Shown one piece after another: positions 25,983 to 33,963 of a stretch of DNA of 64,000 bases (the first letter of the stretch is position 1; each line of letters begins with the position of its first letter). This DNA comes from Martelella mediterranea (GTDB lineage: Bacteria; Pseudomonadota; Alphaproteobacteria; Rhizobiales; Rhizobiaceae). Location: the NCBI RefSeq assembly GCF_004342225.1, contig NZ_SMAR01000003.1, positions 124,001 through 188,000 of the forward strand. Direction: 5' to 3'. The notes under the pieces are model-generated. The model did not search any database. It was not told the DNA's origin and was given only the letters and a program-made list of their open reading frames with translations. The translations under genes were made by a program, and so were the position numbers.

Positions 25983-27230
25983 TCAGACCTTTTCATAAAT
26001 GTGGAAGCCGCCATAGATCGCCGAACGATCCAGCATGCCAAGCTCTTCTGACTGATCCTTCAGATACCGCCATTCAGAGGCCGTTTCTGCTCCAAGCCGC
26101 CCTTCAATAACGCTTGGTTCCCCGGCGGTGCGGAAGATAACACGAGCATTTTGACGTGCCGTCCGGGTGATCTCGGACCAGAGTGCGTTGAGCTGATGGT
26201 CATTCATCCAGTCCTGCGCATCCAGAAGGACGAAGCGATCGGCAGAGGCGGCCTCACGGTGAGACAGCAATTCGGTAAAGCTTGCATGGTGAACCTTCAC
26301 CCGTGGTGCATTTTCCCTGATTGCTTCAAATGCTTCCTCCTGAAGATAGGTTGGCAGAGCGCCGTCTCCAGCCTCCGGATAGCGTCGGGCAAAAGCCTGC
26401 CAGGCAAAATAGTTGTCTTTCAGCGGGAACTGGCAGGCGAGCTTTTCCAGTCGTGCCCGAAGCACTGGTGCCAGCGTTCCGTCTTCACTTGATTTTGCCA
26501 GCTCCTCATATTGTTTCGGTGGTATGCCCAGCCCGAACAGCGAGGATTTTCTGGATGTGGTCCAGCGTATCAGCGGCCTGTCAAACAAAGGAGCGATTTT
26601 TTCATCGAAGAACCGTCTCTGCTCGCGCAGTGATCCGGCTTCCGTTAAATCCGAAATTCTGACGCCATGCAGGCGCGCAACGGCGTGACCGGCGCCGATG
26701 AAGTTTCCGAGAAGACCGGTACGATAGATGTTGCGCCCGAAAACACTGATGCGTCTGCGGGCAAGCTTGTCACGGCTTTCCCAGTAGGCGCGCGTCTTTT
26801 CATCCAGATGTTCTGCAATGTAGCGATCATATAACCCTACGGCACCTTTGTCGCCATTGCCGAAAAGCTGAAGAATGGCAGCGTGATCGGGAAGGTGCTG
26901 AAAAGCTGCAAGCTTGAGCTTGTTGAGTGCGATATGGTGCGGATTGAGGTCAACAACGTCGATCTGTTCTGGCTTGCATGTCAGGTAAGCCAGCGCATTG
27001 CAGCCGCCAGATCCGATTGTAACCACCCGGTGGCCCGGCCCAAGCTTCATTGCGGCAATATCGACGTCCGGATCTTCCCATATCTGCGGGTAGACAAGGC
27101 CGGAAAAAAGAAGTCCGAACAGGCGCTCGGAAAACCCTTCTTTCGAGAATGCGCGGTGTTGCAACAGAGCCGTTTTCAAGCGGTTCCCTATTTTCGGATT
27201 GTTGCGCTGCTCAAGGCTGCTCATCGTCAC
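25983..27230 (-). CDS. btaA: SAM:diacylglycerol 3-amino-3-carboxypropyltransferase BtaA (415 aa)
   Basis: BtaA moves the aminocarboxypropyl group of SAM to diacylglycerol, the first step to the betaine lipid DGTS. It belongs to the DUF3419 family. Recognisable blocks are LFGLLFSGLVYPQIWEDPDV (about residues 41-60), VVTIGSGGCNALAYL (SAM site), VDLNPHHIALNKLKLAA and NYFAWQAFARRY, with FRTAGEPSV near the end. The GTG at 27230 has AAGGA five bases upstream; ATG at 27224 is an alternative start. btaB follows directly. In Sinorhizobium and Rhodobacter this pair is induced by phosphate limitation through PhoB. I found only a weak Pho-box-like stretch upstream. Confidence 0.93.
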   Translation of the reverse strand: MTMSSLEQRNNPKIGNRLKTALLQHRAFSKEGFSERLFGLLFSGLVYPQIWEDPDVDIAAMKLGPGHRVVTIGSGGCNALAYLTCKPEQIDVVDLNPHHIALNKLKLAAFQHLPDHAAILQLFGNGDKGAVGLYDRYIAEHLDEKTRAYWESRDKLARRRISVFGRNIYRTGLLGNFIGAGHAVARLHGVRISDLTEAGSLREQRRFFDEKIAPLFDRPLIRWTTSRKSSLFGLGIPPKQYEELAKSSEDGTLAPVLRARLEKLACQFPLKDNYFAWQAFARRYPEAGDGALPTYLQEEAFEAIRENAPRVKVHHASFTELLSHREAASADRFVLLDAQDWMNDHQLNALWSEITRTARQNARVIFRTAGEPSVIEGRLGAETASEWRYLKDQSEELGMLDRSAIYGGFHIYEKV

Positions 27231-27375
27231 TCTCGTCCTTCTGGCCGGGGAATATCACCCGAAGCAGGCGACACTCTTTCCCTCTGGATGCGGATGTTTA
27301 ACTTCCAGCACCTAGAGCAGCTCTGCTAAAGTTTGATGACGCATGCGTTCTCAAGAACGCCTTGCAGGCTGGCCT

Positions 27376-28011
27376 TTATGCCGCATCCTGTCGGTAACGG
27401 GCCGACACACGCGGCAGGCCCGAGCGCAGCAGCTTTTCAATCCGGAGCTTCCGTGCCTGCGCGTTTTCTCTGCGAATGCGCGATGCGATCAAACGTGTTG
27501 CCACTGCATAAAAAAGCAGTGAAAACACGGTTGAAGCGCTATAGGAAATGGCCAGCGTTTCCAGTGTTTCGCGTGTTAAGGCTTCTGGATTGAGAAAAAG
27601 CACAAGGATTGACGCGGGAACGGCAATCTCAGTTGATGGGCTGATTTTTGCGCTGATCGCATAGCCGAAAATCTGATGGAATTTCTGGACCGGCTGATTG
27701 TCGTTTGATGCGACAGGAAAAAAGTGACGGGCTTTCAAAGTGGTTCTGACCGCCAGAATGAACAGGAAAGTGGCTGCTGCTATCCGCGCCAGAACGATAC
27801 CGTCCGGCATGGCAGTCAAAAAGAAGAAAACCAGCCCGGCAGCGATGCACAGGCTTACCAGTCGCACTATCAGGACACCGCAGCCAGCTGCAAAGCGCGC
27901 ACTAAGCCGCCGCTGAAACTGCCAACGGGCAAAATGAAGCATTCTGCCCGAGGGAAGCGACAGTACAACGAAAACCAGCGCCGGAAAGGCGATCATGGCT
28001 TCGACAGACAA
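27376..28011 (-). CDS. LysE/RhtB-like membrane protein (211 aa)
   Basis: This is a multi-spanning inner-membrane protein. Hydrophobic segments lie near residues 5-20, 40-67, 72-92, 118-140 and 152-176. The order of features resembles LysE-type amino-acid exporters: a short Pro-Ser-Gly-Arg stretch after TM1, FLNPEALTRETLETLAISYS in the place of the LysE NPKA motif, and a basic C-terminus. Match to the family is loose, so the substrate is unknown. The start is taken as TTG at 28011 because AGGAGGTG lies 6-8 nt upstream; an in-frame GTG at 28020 overlaps that site. It sits just after the phosphofructokinase gene on the same strand. Confidence 0.6.
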   Translation of the reverse strand: MSVEAMIAFPALVFVVLSLPSGRMLHFARWQFQRRLSARFAAGCGVLIVRLVSLCIAAGLVFFFLTAMPDGIVLARIAAATFLFILAVRTTLKARHFFPVASNDNQPVQKFHQIFGYAISAKISPSTEIAVPASILVLFLNPEALTRETLETLAISYSASTVFSLLFYAVATRLIASRIRRENAQARKLRIEKLLRSGLPRVSARYRQDAA

Positions 28012-28062
28012 TTTATGCACCTCCTGCCTATCAGGCTATAAAAGCCTCCCAGGAAGGAAAAA

Positions 28063-29277
28063 TCAATGAGCAGGGCTGAATTCCTGTCCGATTTCGTCCA
28101 TGACAGCTTCGAACCAGGCGGTGTTGAGGTCGAAGTGACCGCCGCCTTTGATCCGCTCGAATTCAATTGTACGCAATTGACCGTTGCGTTCCACATCATG
28201 CCCGGTGACGCCGGAAACGCCATCAAGTGCGCTTTCAACCGCCAGATCGACCATTGAGTGGATCAGGCGCAGATCGTCACTGTTGGCCGGGGCCGAACGC
28301 GCATAATAGCCTGACTTCTGAACCATCGAACGCTCTGCGCCCAGAAGGGCTGCAAACTGTTTGGCAAACCAGTCGCCAACGTTGATCTTGTCGAGTTTGA
28401 CATGGCCGAACGCATCACGGGTCACGTCTGCCCCTGCGGCTTCCCGCTCTGCGACAATCGCATCAAGACAGGCCCCTTCGGAGACGAAGAGCGAGACGGA
28501 ACCGTTCTTGTCCATCACCTCTTTCAGGCGTGCGGCTTCTGCTTCAAGATCAAACGCCATTTCGGGCAGATAAACGCCATCAAGCATTTTCATGGCTGGG
28601 TCCATCAACATGCCTTCGACATATTCGACGGTGCGCTGACGCTCCAGATAAGCCCGTGCCGTGGCCGCGGTCAGCCAGCCACAGTGGCGGCCCATCACCT
28701 CATGAATGATAAGCGTGCGCGGTGCTGCGCTCTGTTCGTTGGCGATGTTGTCAAAAAAGGCCGCGCCGTATTCAGCTGCAGTCCATGCTCCCAGGGTTTG
28801 CCGGATTGGCATGACGTCGTTGTCGACGGTTTTGGGAAGGCCGACAACGGTGAGATCATATCCGTTTTTCTTCAGGTAAGCTGCCAGGTCGGCTGCCGTC
28901 GTGTTGGTGTCATCGCCACCGATGGTGTGAAGAATTGTAATGCCGTCTCTGGTCAGCTGTTCGGCAGCCACTTTCAGTGGGTCTTCGCCGGGACCAACCA
29001 GCCCACGTTTTTCACAATCTTTCTGGTTGGTCAGTTTGACGCGGCTGTTTCCGATCGGCGAGCCGCCAAAACGGTGCAGTCTGGATGCCTGTTCGCGTAT
29101 GGCTGCTGTGATCGGAAGGCTGTCACCCTTCAGTAGTCCGGCGTAACCGGAGCGATAGGCGATGATTTCCGTGTCGGGGGCGATATCGGAATAACGCTCA
29201 ATGAGTCCGCCTACAGCAGACGATAGACAGGGCGCTAGGCCCCCGGCGGTCAGCATGGCAACCTTATGGCTCGACAT
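28063..29277 (-). CDS. pfp: Pyrophosphate-dependent 6-phosphofructokinase (404 aa)
   Basis: This phosphofructokinase uses PPi, so the fructose 6-phosphate step is reversible. It shows GGDDTNTTA (about residues 121-129), where ATP enzymes have GGDG, and LPKTVDNDVMP, where ATP enzymes have GTIDND. Together these mark PPi use. Substrate residues fall in IHEVMGRHCGWLTAATARAY. The start is at 29277, with GGAAGG six bases before it (an in-frame ATG at 29283 is too close). Many Brucella and rhizobia rely on the Entner-Doudoroff and pentose phosphate routes and lack an ATP-type enzyme, so this gene could allow a two-way glycolytic link. Confidence 0.92.
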   Translation of the reverse strand: MSSHKVAMLTAGGLAPCLSSAVGGLIERYSDIAPDTEIIAYRSGYAGLLKGDSLPITAAIREQASRLHRFGGSPIGNSRVKLTNQKDCEKRGLVGPGEDPLKVAAEQLTRDGITILHTIGGDDTNTTAADLAAYLKKNGYDLTVVGLPKTVDNDVMPIRQTLGAWTAAEYGAAFFDNIANEQSAAPRTLIIHEVMGRHCGWLTAATARAYLERQRTVEYVEGMLMDPAMKMLDGVYLPEMAFDLEAEAARLKEVMDKNGSVSLFVSEGACLDAIVAEREAAGADVTRDAFGHVKLDKINVGDWFAKQFAALLGAERSMVQKSGYYARSAPANSDDLRLIHSMVDLAVESALDGVSGVTGHDVERNGQLRTIEFERIKGGGHFDLNTAWFEAVMDEIGQEFSPAH

Positions 29278-29851
29278 TTTCATCCTTCCATCAAAACGGT
29301 GGAATTATTTACGTTCAATGCGACATGGATGCGACAGGAGCCTTGCCGCTGTAAAGCCTGAACCGTAAGAAAGTGCGGGTTCCAGGCAGGATATGTTCAG
29401 ATATCTTTAAAAAGGAGCAGCGGCAGGCTGTATCAGAAAAGTTCGAAAGTGCACCGCCTCAACACCTGCTTCTGCTCTGTCAAACGCGCCAGGCGTCAGT
29501 CACCCTTAAGGAAAAAGAAAGCAGAACATATGAGAGGCGTGATGATCGTTGTTCGGGTGAGCTGAAAATAGCCAAAATTTAAAGTATAATTATGCTCTGT
29601 AAGGCTTTCATTCATAGAGGCTTTATGATCTGGCGGTGAGGTGTCTGCCTCTGATCCGCCAATGCCGTTCAGGGTCTGCGGCTGTTTTCAGATCGCCATC
29701 ACTGATCGGCTATTGCGATCGGGTTCATTCTTCTGCAGAAAGTCGCAGAAAGTTGAAATTGAACCAATCGGTTCGACTTGCATAAAAACATAAAACTGTT
29801 CAATCTGATATCTTGGGTTTTGCGTTAGGCCCGATTGAAGGAGTGCGCCTG
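29278..29851. other. Divergent intergenic region between pfp and the TerB/DnaJ gene
   Basis: These 574 nt hold promoters for both flanking genes. I see a short inverted repeat GAACC-AATC-GGTTC (29761-29774) about 80 bp from the plus-strand gene. Open frames here (e.g. 29373-29582) lack family features and start signals. AT content is higher than in the flanking genes. A small RNA cannot be ruled out. Confidence 0.5.
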
Positions 29852-30562
29852 ATGTCTTTCTGGGAAAAGCTGGTCAATTTTGTCAGCCAGTCCGCCGGTA
29901 ATGTTTTGACCGGTGTGGTTGAGGCTGTGCGCACACTTTTCGAAGGTGACCCTGAAACGCGCCGTCAGGTGGCGTTTTCCGTTTCTCTGATTGCGCTTTC
30001 TGCCAAGATGGCAAAGGCAGACGGTTTCGTCACGCTGGAAGAAGTGAATGCATTTCACGAGATTTTCGAGATCCCCGACAAGGAACGCGCGAATGTTGCG
30101 CGACTTTACAATCTCGCTCGTCAGGATGTTGCTGGCTACGAAGCCTATGCCGAGAAGCTGAAAGGTCTTTGTGCTGGTGGCGAAGAGGGGTGTCCGATCC
30201 TTGAAGAGGTGATTGATGGCCTGTTCCACATCGCCAAGGCCGACGGTGCTGTGCACGAAAACGAGCTGGCCTTTCTTGCGCGGATCGCTGAGATCTTCGG
30301 TATCAGCGAGGTGCGCTTCAAAGCCATCTGCGCGCGTCACATTGATCGTGGCTCGAACGATCCCTATCGGGTTCTGGGTGTCAAACGCTCTGACGATTTT
30401 TCGACGATCCGCAGTCGCTATCGCTCACTCGTCGCAGAAAATCATCCGGACCGGCTGATTGCCCGTGGTGTTCCTAAAGAGTTTCATGCTGCTGCCAACG
30501 ATCGCATGGCGATGATCAACGCCGCTTACGAAGAGATCGAGCGTGAACGAAAGGCTGCCTGA
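29852..30562 (+). CDS. djlA: TerB-DnaJ domain protein, DjlA-like co-chaperone (236 aa)
   Basis: The N-terminal TerB-like helical domain spans about residues 35-150, with IALSAKMAKADGFVTLEEVN and its repeat-like partner LFHIAKADGAVHENELAFLA, each with an acidic AKADG loop. A C-terminal J domain (about 166-232) begins NDPYRVLGVKRSDDFSTIRS and has the HPD motif in ENHPDRL, which stimulates DnaK ATPase. DjlA of E. coli has an N-terminal membrane anchor; here the first 20 residues are only weakly hydrophobic. The start at 29852 has AAGGAG 8 nt upstream. The next gene begins one base after the stop. Confidence 0.88.
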   Translation: MSFWEKLVNFVSQSAGNVLTGVVEAVRTLFEGDPETRRQVAFSVSLIALSAKMAKADGFVTLEEVNAFHEIFEIPDKERANVARLYNLARQDVAGYEAYAEKLKGLCAGGEEGCPILEEVIDGLFHIAKADGAVHENELAFLARIAEIFGISEVRFKAICARHIDRGSNDPYRVLGVKRSDDFSTIRSRYRSLVAENHPDRLIARGVPKEFHAAANDRMAMINAAYEEIERERKAA

Positions 30563-30563
30563 C

Positions 30564-31223
30564 ATGAACCTTGTTCTCAGGGGTGAAATGGTGTTGGCGC
30601 TTTTGGTCGGGACTTGCCCGGTCCTTACCGCAAGTGCCGCGCTTGCAGATGGCGACCAGCTATCAGGTGCGCGGTCCGTTGTAATGGTGGCCCATCCCGA
30701 TATGTGTAACGAGGAAGGGATATCCGGTCTTTCCGACGCCAGTTATTCGGTATCGTGGCCGGAAACCAGTTATGACGGGACATCGGTTGACCGTCACGGC
30801 ACTCTTTACGAGATCAACTGCTACGCTGGTGCGTATAACCTTGTTGTGGCATATGTCTTCGCGACGGGCGATGAGGATGCTGAGGATATGGCGCTGGCCT
30901 CCTTTGCGTCACCGGCGTTTACAATCGAGTATGCCGATGGGGATGAAACCGATACTGAGCTGAAAGCCGATCCTGTCGTTACCGGTTTTCAGGCTGATAC
31001 CCTATTGATCAATCCGGTATTTGATGCTGAAACCCTGACGATCTCAACCTTTGAGAAGTGGCTTGGTCTTGGTGATACCTATTCCGCAGGATTGTGGTCT
31101 CTGCAAGATGGTCAGTTCGTGCTGAAACATTATGAGATCGATCCGATCTATGAAGCCAATCTCGATGGTCAGGATGGTGATCTGTCCGCTACGACATTTG
31201 TTCTTTATGATGCTGAGCGGTAG
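30564..31223 (+). CDS. Secreted DUF1176-like protein (219 aa)
   Basis: The protein begins with a signal peptide (about residues 1-30, ending TASAALA-DG) and resembles the C-terminal half of DUF1176 proteins: LYEINCYAGAYNLVVAYVFA, TLLINPVFDAETLTISTFEK, WLGLGDTYSAGLWSLQDGQF and VLKHYEIDPIYE. Full members are usually about 350 aa, so this is a short form. Two Cys (MVAHPDMCNEEG and INCYAG) may pair in the periplasm. The start at 30564 is just after the djlA stop; ATG at 30588 with AGGGG upstream is an alternative that shortens the signal peptide. Function unknown. Confidence 0.65.
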   Translation: MNLVLRGEMVLALLVGTCPVLTASAALADGDQLSGARSVVMVAHPDMCNEEGISGLSDASYSVSWPETSYDGTSVDRHGTLYEINCYAGAYNLVVAYVFATGDEDAEDMALASFASPAFTIEYADGDETDTELKADPVVTGFQADTLLINPVFDAETLTISTFEKWLGLGDTYSAGLWSLQDGQFVLKHYEIDPIYEANLDGQDGDLSATTFVLYDAER

Positions 31224-31396
31224 TGGCTGAAAGAGGAAACGGGCTCCCGGCCTGTTGTCCGGTTTTAATCAAGTCTATATCACGTTGAAACGATCATGCG
31301 GTCCATCCGCAAATCTCTGGGCAGTCGGGAACCTTTTCGGACCGGTTGGCGCTGCCTTATCTGCAAGACTGGTTTGGTATCGGCCAAGAGGTGAGA

Positions 31397-32584
31397 ATGA
31401 CACAGCATTTCAAAACCATCATTATCGGCCGTGGTCTGATGGGAAGCGCTGCCGCCAGGCACCTTGCATCCATGACAGACGGTGTGGCTGTGATCGGTCC
31501 GGACGAGCCACTTGATAAGGCCAACCATAAGGGCGTTTTCGCAAGCCACTATGATGAGGGGCGCATCACCCGAACGATTGATCGCGACCCGGTCTGGGCT
31601 GAACTCGCCAATCGTTCAATTGCGCGCTATCGCGCTATCGAACATGAGAGCGGGATCGACTTTTACAGTGAAGTTGGCGCACTCATCGCCGCGCCTTCAC
31701 GTTCCGGCACACGCTACATGGCCGCCGTCATCGAGGCGGCTGAGAGTTGTGGTGTCAAACCGCAGCAAATGGATGCTGAGGCGCTGGCTGCCCGGTTCCC
31801 GTATTTCGAGTTTGCCGATGGTACAAAAGCTGTCTACGAAGCCGAAAACGCCGGGCATATCTCGCCGCGCCGGCTAGTGGCTGCGCAGTCTTTGCTGGCA
31901 AAAAAGGCCGGGGCCACTGTTATAGCCGACACAGTCACAGAGGTGCAGGAAAAGGCTGAACATGTCGTTGTGAAGGTGGAGGGCGGTTCCGTCCATACCG
32001 CCGACAGGGTTCTGGTTGCAGCAGGCGGCTTCACTGTGAACGAAAAGCTTTTGCCACGCAAAATCGATCTGAGTGTATTTGCCCGTACGATCGCGTACTT
32101 CGAGGTCGATGAGGACGGGGCGGAAGCGCTGGCCGACATGCCGAGCCTGATCTATAAACCGGACGCTGAAACGGACGGAATTTATCTTCTGCCGCCGATC
32201 CGCTACCCCGATGGCCGTTTCTATCTCAAAATCGGCGGTGATCCTGAAGATCTGCCGCTGAAAAACGAGGCGGCGATCAAAGACTGGTTTCGCTCTTCCG
32301 GGCAAAAAGCAACCCGGGAATATCTGACGCGGGTGCTCTGCGATCTGATGCCGGGTATCCGGGTTCTCAATACCCAGACCGGAACCTGCGCGACGTCCTA
32401 CTCACCATCCGGTTATCCAATGGTCGGCTTCCTGCCTTCAAGCCGTGTGGCCGTTCTGACCGCCGGCTGTGGTGCCGGCGCGAAGAGCTCTGATGAAATC
32501 GGTCGCCTTGGCGCGGTGCTCATGGATAAGGGCACGCTGCAGGGCGAGGGGTATTCGGTCGATTTCGCGCCTTCGTTCTTCTGA
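31397..32584 (+). CDS. FAD-dependent amine oxidase, sarcosine/N-methyltryptophan oxidase-like (395 aa)
   Basis: A DAO-family flavoprotein. The dinucleotide fold is at the start: TIIIGRGLMGSAAARHLASM (about residues 7-26). GFASHYDEGRITRTI-type text (VFASHYDEGRITRTIDRD), FYSEVGALIAAPS, AGHISPRRLVAAQSLLAKKA, VLVAAGGFTVNEKLLP and the C-terminal TCATSYSPSGYPMVG with AGCGAGAKSSDEIGRLGAVL are the layout of SoxA/MSOX/N-methyltryptophan oxidases. The Cys in TGTCATS may be the covalent flavin residue of that group. The start at 31397 has GAGGTGAG upstream; an in-frame ATG at 31346 is not supported. Substrate is unknown. Confidence 0.87.
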   Translation: MTQHFKTIIIGRGLMGSAAARHLASMTDGVAVIGPDEPLDKANHKGVFASHYDEGRITRTIDRDPVWAELANRSIARYRAIEHESGIDFYSEVGALIAAPSRSGTRYMAAVIEAAESCGVKPQQMDAEALAARFPYFEFADGTKAVYEAENAGHISPRRLVAAQSLLAKKAGATVIADTVTEVQEKAEHVVVKVEGGSVHTADRVLVAAGGFTVNEKLLPRKIDLSVFARTIAYFEVDEDGAEALADMPSLIYKPDAETDGIYLLPPIRYPDGRFYLKIGGDPEDLPLKNEAAIKDWFRSSGQKATREYLTRVLCDLMPGIRVLNTQTGTCATSYSPSGYPMVGFLPSSRVAVLTAGCGAGAKSSDEIGRLGAVLMDKGTLQGEGYSVDFAPSFF

Positions 32585-32619
32585 ATTCTGATCTGCGTTA
32601 CTGTCTGAGCGATATTCCG

Positions 32620-32647
32620 TTGGCAATTTGCCATCGTCTCGTATAGG
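32620..32647 (+). promoter_or_regulatory. Probable rnpB promoter
   Basis: TTGGCA (32620-32625) and TATAGG (32642-32647) are separated by 16 bp. The -10 box ends about 10 nt before the predicted 5' end of RNase P RNA (32657), the distance expected for sigma-70 type promoters. Confidence 0.65.
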
Positions 32648-32656
32648 AAACCCGCA

Positions 32657-33100
32657 CCAGTTGGCCGGGCGGCCGCGCTTTGCCAATGCCGAAAGGCGGC
32701 AGGGTGAGGAAAGTCCGGGCTCCACGGAAACACGGTGCCGGAAAAAGTCCGGCGGGGGTGACCCCAGGGAAAGTGCCACAGAAAGTAAACCGCCCCGCCT
32801 GCAATAACGCTCTTTGGTTTGGCCTGTGCGCCGCTTTGAGCTTTATTGCCGGCGGGGTAAGGGTGAAAGGGTGGGGTAAGAGCCCACCGCGTGTCCGGCA
32901 ACGGTCACGGCACGGTAAACCCCACCGGGAGCAAAACCGAATAGGGATGACGCGGCGCTTGTCGCCAGCCTGTTTCCAGGTCTGTCATCCGGGTGGGTTG
33001 CGAGAGGCAGTGCGCAAGTGCTGTCCCAGATGAATGGTCGCCACGTCTTTTCAGCTCTGGCTGAGAAGGCCATACAGAACCCGGCTTACAGGCCAACTGG
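32657..33100 (+). ncRNA. rnpB: RNase P RNA component, class A
   Basis: This is the catalytic RNA that removes 5' leaders from pre-tRNA. Conserved elements are visible in order: the P1 5' strand CCAGTTGGCC (32657-32666), GAGGAAAGTCCGGGCTC (32706-32722), ACAGAAA near 32777, the P7-P11 region GGTAAGGGTGAAAGGGTGGG and AAGAGCCCACCGCG, then CGGTAAACCCCACCGGGAGC, ACCGAATAGG, and finally the P1 3' strand GGCCAACTGG (33091-33100). P1 closes perfectly and is followed by a T-run that ends the transcript. The length, about 444 nt, is on the long side for alphaproteobacteria. Confidence 0.95.
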
Positions 33101-33508
33101 TTTTTATTTCTTCTCACGATGACTTTTTGGGATGGAGCGCCACAGGTGCTCTTTCGCCCTGCATTCGCGCCCGGGCAATACGGATTCGTGTCCTGTTGTC
33201 CCTTTTGTTTCAATGATTTGCGCGGAAAGCTTTCGTTAACGATGCGCTGCTAATCTCAGCTGTTAATGCCGCATGCAGACTTGGTTAATAGCGGGTTATC
33301 CCATTGACGCCCAATTGTGCCCATGTTATCCCATCTGATAAGAGTTCGCTGCCATCGGCAGCACCTGCGTTCGTAAGGCGGTTCTGTTCTAAGTATTCGG
33401 AATTGTTGTTGAATTCGCCCTTTGGGCGAAGCGGGTTTTCTGTGTCTGTATCGGGTTGGGAAGGGGTGGCTGCGTTCCGGTCACCGGAAGCGTCGGCGGT
33501 ATTGCGTT
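33101..33508. other. Intergenic region upstream of the dcw cluster
   Basis: These 408 nt start with the rnpB T-run and end at mraZ. They contain the four-unit CCCA array (33300-33333) that I read as MraZ boxes, overlapped by a TTGACG (33304-33309) that could be a -35 element. Several TTAA tetramers (around 33236, 33264 and 33286) are present, but none at the spacing of a full CtrA site. No ORF of note. Confidence 0.6.
33300..33333. promoter_or_regulatory. Probable MraZ operator: four CCCA units at 10-bp spacing
   Basis: CCCA occurs at 33300, 33310, 33320 and 33330, at exactly 10-bp steps. On the minus strand these are TGGGA, TGGGC, TGGGC, TGGGA with 5-bp spacers, which matches the known MraZ box (TGGGN direct repeats with 5-nt spacers). 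The array covers a candidate -35 TTGACG at 33304-33309, so MraZ binding would repress. It lies about 175 bp before the mraZ ATG. Confidence 0.8.
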
Positions 33509-33946
33509 ATGAACCGGTTTCTTTCCAATGCGACCAAGAAGATCGATGCGAAGGGGAGAGTTTCGGTCCCGGCAGTGTTTCGCACAGTGCTGGCCGAGCG
33601 GGGAATCGAAGAGCTTTACTGCTTTCAGGATTTCATCTTTCCAGCCATCAGTATCGGCGGGCCGGATCTGCTCGATCGCTTCGAGCGGCAGATCGATCAG
33701 GAAGATCCGTTTTCAGCCGATGCGAACGACATGTCGCTCCTGATTCATGGTGGCGGCGTGTTTATGAAGCTCGATGCCGAAGGACGGTTGATGGTCACGG
33801 ATTTCATTCGCGATTTCACCGGCATCGGCAGGGAGATCACTTTCGTGGGTCGTGCGGACCACTTCCAGCTTTGGGAGCCGCAGGCCTTTCAGGCAGCGCA
33901 GGCTGCCGCGCGCAAGGCCCGGTTTGGCGGCCGGTCTGGTGCCTGA
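33509..33946 (+). CDS. mraZ: Transcriptional regulator MraZ (145 aa)
   Basis: MraZ is an AbrB-like DNA-binding protein, a ring oligomer that represses its own dcw operon. Two AbrB-type repeats are visible: [18 protein letters not shown] (about residues 8-25) and [19 protein letters not shown] (about 85-103), the two DAKGR/DAEGR motifs being the DNA-contact loops. The start is set at 33509 (MNRFLSN), as in Brucella homologues; an in-frame ATG at 33422 would add 29 unlikely residues. Its probable operator is at 33300-33333. rsmH follows after 17 nt. Confidence 0.95.
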   Translation: MNRFLSNATKKIDAKGRVSVPAVFRTVLAERGIEELYCFQDFIFPAISIGGPDLLDRFERQIDQEDPFSADANDMSLLIHGGGVFMKLDAEGRLMVTDFIRDFTGIGREITFVGRADHFQLWEPQAFQAAQAAARKARFGGRSGA

Positions 33947-33963
33947 AGCTACGGGGATACGGA

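Noticed and set aside
27231-27360. Possible Pho box or palindromic operator before btaA (GCGTCATCAAACTTTA-like; ACGCATGCGT at 27339-27348)
   Set aside because: Only the first half matches the CTGTCAT pattern (5 of 7) and the second is poor; not enough to list.
33304-33963. Upstream extension of the rsmH frame
   Set aside because: Overlaps the whole of mraZ, which has clear motifs; RsmH homologues start at 33964.
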